From Pseudomonas lini (lineage in GTDB: Bacteria > Pseudomonadota > Gammaproteobacteria > Pseudomonadales > Pseudomonadaceae), in contig NZ_OZ061318.1 in the NCBI RefSeq assembly GCF_964063345.1, positions 3,782,001 to 3,846,000 on the forward strand: a stretch of 64,000 nt of DNA, given 5' to 3'. A program made the position numbers and the translations under genes. Each line of letters starts with the position of its first letter. Positions within the stretch are counted from its first letter, which is position 1. Under the pieces are notes generated by a model. That model did not search any database and had not been told where the DNA came from. It saw only the letters and a program-made list of their open reading frames with translations. Of the stretch, positions 63,272 to 64,000 are shown piece by piece.

Positions 63272-64000
63272 TGAGCAATAAATCGCTGATCGCCCTTATT
63301 ATCGGCGTCGTCGTGGCGATCGTTGCCTGGAACTGCTTCTACATCGTGGCTCAGACCGAGCGCGCGGTGATGCTGCAGTTCGGTCGCGTGGTCCAGGCCG
63401 ATGTTCAGCCGGGCCTGCACGTGAAAGTGCCTTACGTGAACAAGGTGCGCAAATTCGACGCACGCCTGATGACACTGGATGCACCGACACAACGCTTCCT
63501 GACGCTGGAAAAGAAAGCCGTAATGGTCGATGCCTACGCCAAGTGGCGCGTGAAAGATGCCGAGCGCTTCTACACCGCGACTTCCGGCCTCAAGCAGATT
63601 GCCGATGAGCGTCTTTCCCGTCGTCTGGAATCGGGCCTGCGTGACCAGTTCGGTAAACGCACCCTGCACGAAGTGGTGTCCGGTGAGCGTGATGCGCTGA
63701 TGGCGGATATCACGGCTTCGCTGAACAAGATGGCTGAGAAAGAACTGGGCATCGAAGTTGTCGATGTCCGGGTCAAAACCATCGACCTGCCGAAGGAAGT
63801 GAACCGCAGCGTGTTCGAACGTATGAGCACCGAGCGTGAGCGTGAAGCTCGCGAGCACCGCGCCAAGGGTAACGAGCTGTCCGAAGGCATCCGTGCCGAC
63901 GCCGATCGTCAACGCCGCGTGCTGCTGGCTGAAGCCTATCGTGAATCCGAAGAGGTTCGCGGTGACGGTGACGCCCAGGCTGCTGCGATCTACTCCAAGG
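63271..64000 (+). CDS. hflC: Membrane protease modulator HflC (3' end outside window)
   Basis: The first 243 codons of hflC are in the window and the frame is open at base 64000. One membrane helix lies at residues 5-25 ('LIALIIGVVVAIVAWNCFYIV'), followed by the SPFH domain ('ERAVMLQFGRVVQADVQPGLHVKVPYVNKVRKFDARL') and the start of the long helix rich in Arg/Glu ('ERMSTEREREAREHRAKGNEL'). It pairs with HflK; the one-base overlap (TGATG) suggests coupled translation in equal amounts. Confidence 0.96.
   Translation, partial: MSNKSLIALIIGVVVAIVAWNCFYIVAQTERAVMLQFGRVVQADVQPGLHVKVPYVNKVRKFDARLMTLDAPTQRFLTLEKKAVMVDAYAKWRVKDAERFYTATSGLKQIADERLSRRLESGLRDQFGKRTLHEVVSGERDALMADITASLNKMAEKELGIEVVDVRVKTIDLPKEVNRSVFERMSTEREREAREHRAKGNELSEGIRADADRQRRVLLAEAYRESEEVRGDGDAQAAAIYSK

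Overview
The window is chromosomal DNA from a Pseudomonas, most likely the P. fluorescens group. Three things support this: high GC, REP/REPIN repeats typical of that group, and a gene order that (from memory) follows P. aeruginosa PAO1 from about PA5003 down to PA4941. Nearly all genes are recognisable core genes with intact motifs.

Layout. 1-10225: LPS core and outer-membrane assembly (a glycan-synthesis gene cut by the window start, a PA4998-like kinase-fold gene, a capsule-synthesis-family gene, waaL, msbA, mig-14, the dnpA-type PIG-L deacetylase, hldE). 10379-14886: a three-gene minus-strand set (unknown gene, aldo/keto reductase, FAD oxidoreductase), an SMR efflux pump and a LysR regulator. 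14909-22340: waaA, a TolC-family channel, a TPP riboswitch with thiC, the HMP-type transporter cytX and a DUF3298 lipoprotein. 22547-31072: nudF, a DUF1249 gene, cpdA, yqiA, parE, a phytase-like esterase, a retropepsin-like protease and parC, largely co-directional and tightly packed. 31249-43252: a PqiC-like lipoprotein, a 190-bp tandem array, ytjB-serB (divergent), a PilZ-like protein, psd, rhdA, an HDOD-like protein, motA and motB. 50295-64000: rsgA, orn, a TRIC channel, queG, then the nnr-tsaE-amiB-mutL-miaA-hfq-hflX-hflK-hflC superoperon, with hflC cut by the window end.

The exception is about 7 kb inserted between motB and rsgA (43253-50294), which are neighbours in PAO1. It holds a small unknown gene, an AbiE-like regulator/nucleotidyltransferase pair bracketed by two matching 27-nt palindromes, a class C group II intron inserted just after a transcription terminator, and a minus-strand three-gene operon: a ThsB-like TIR protein, a caspase-like protease and a second TIR protein. 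The first two genes match the TIR-caspase architecture I know as type IV Thoeris anti-phage defence. The second, C-terminally placed TIR gene is the unusual part. I read this stretch as a small defence island and as the most interesting part of the window.

REP pairs of at least three sequence families sit at gene ends throughout the core regions. I see no rRNA, tRNA or CRISPR array.
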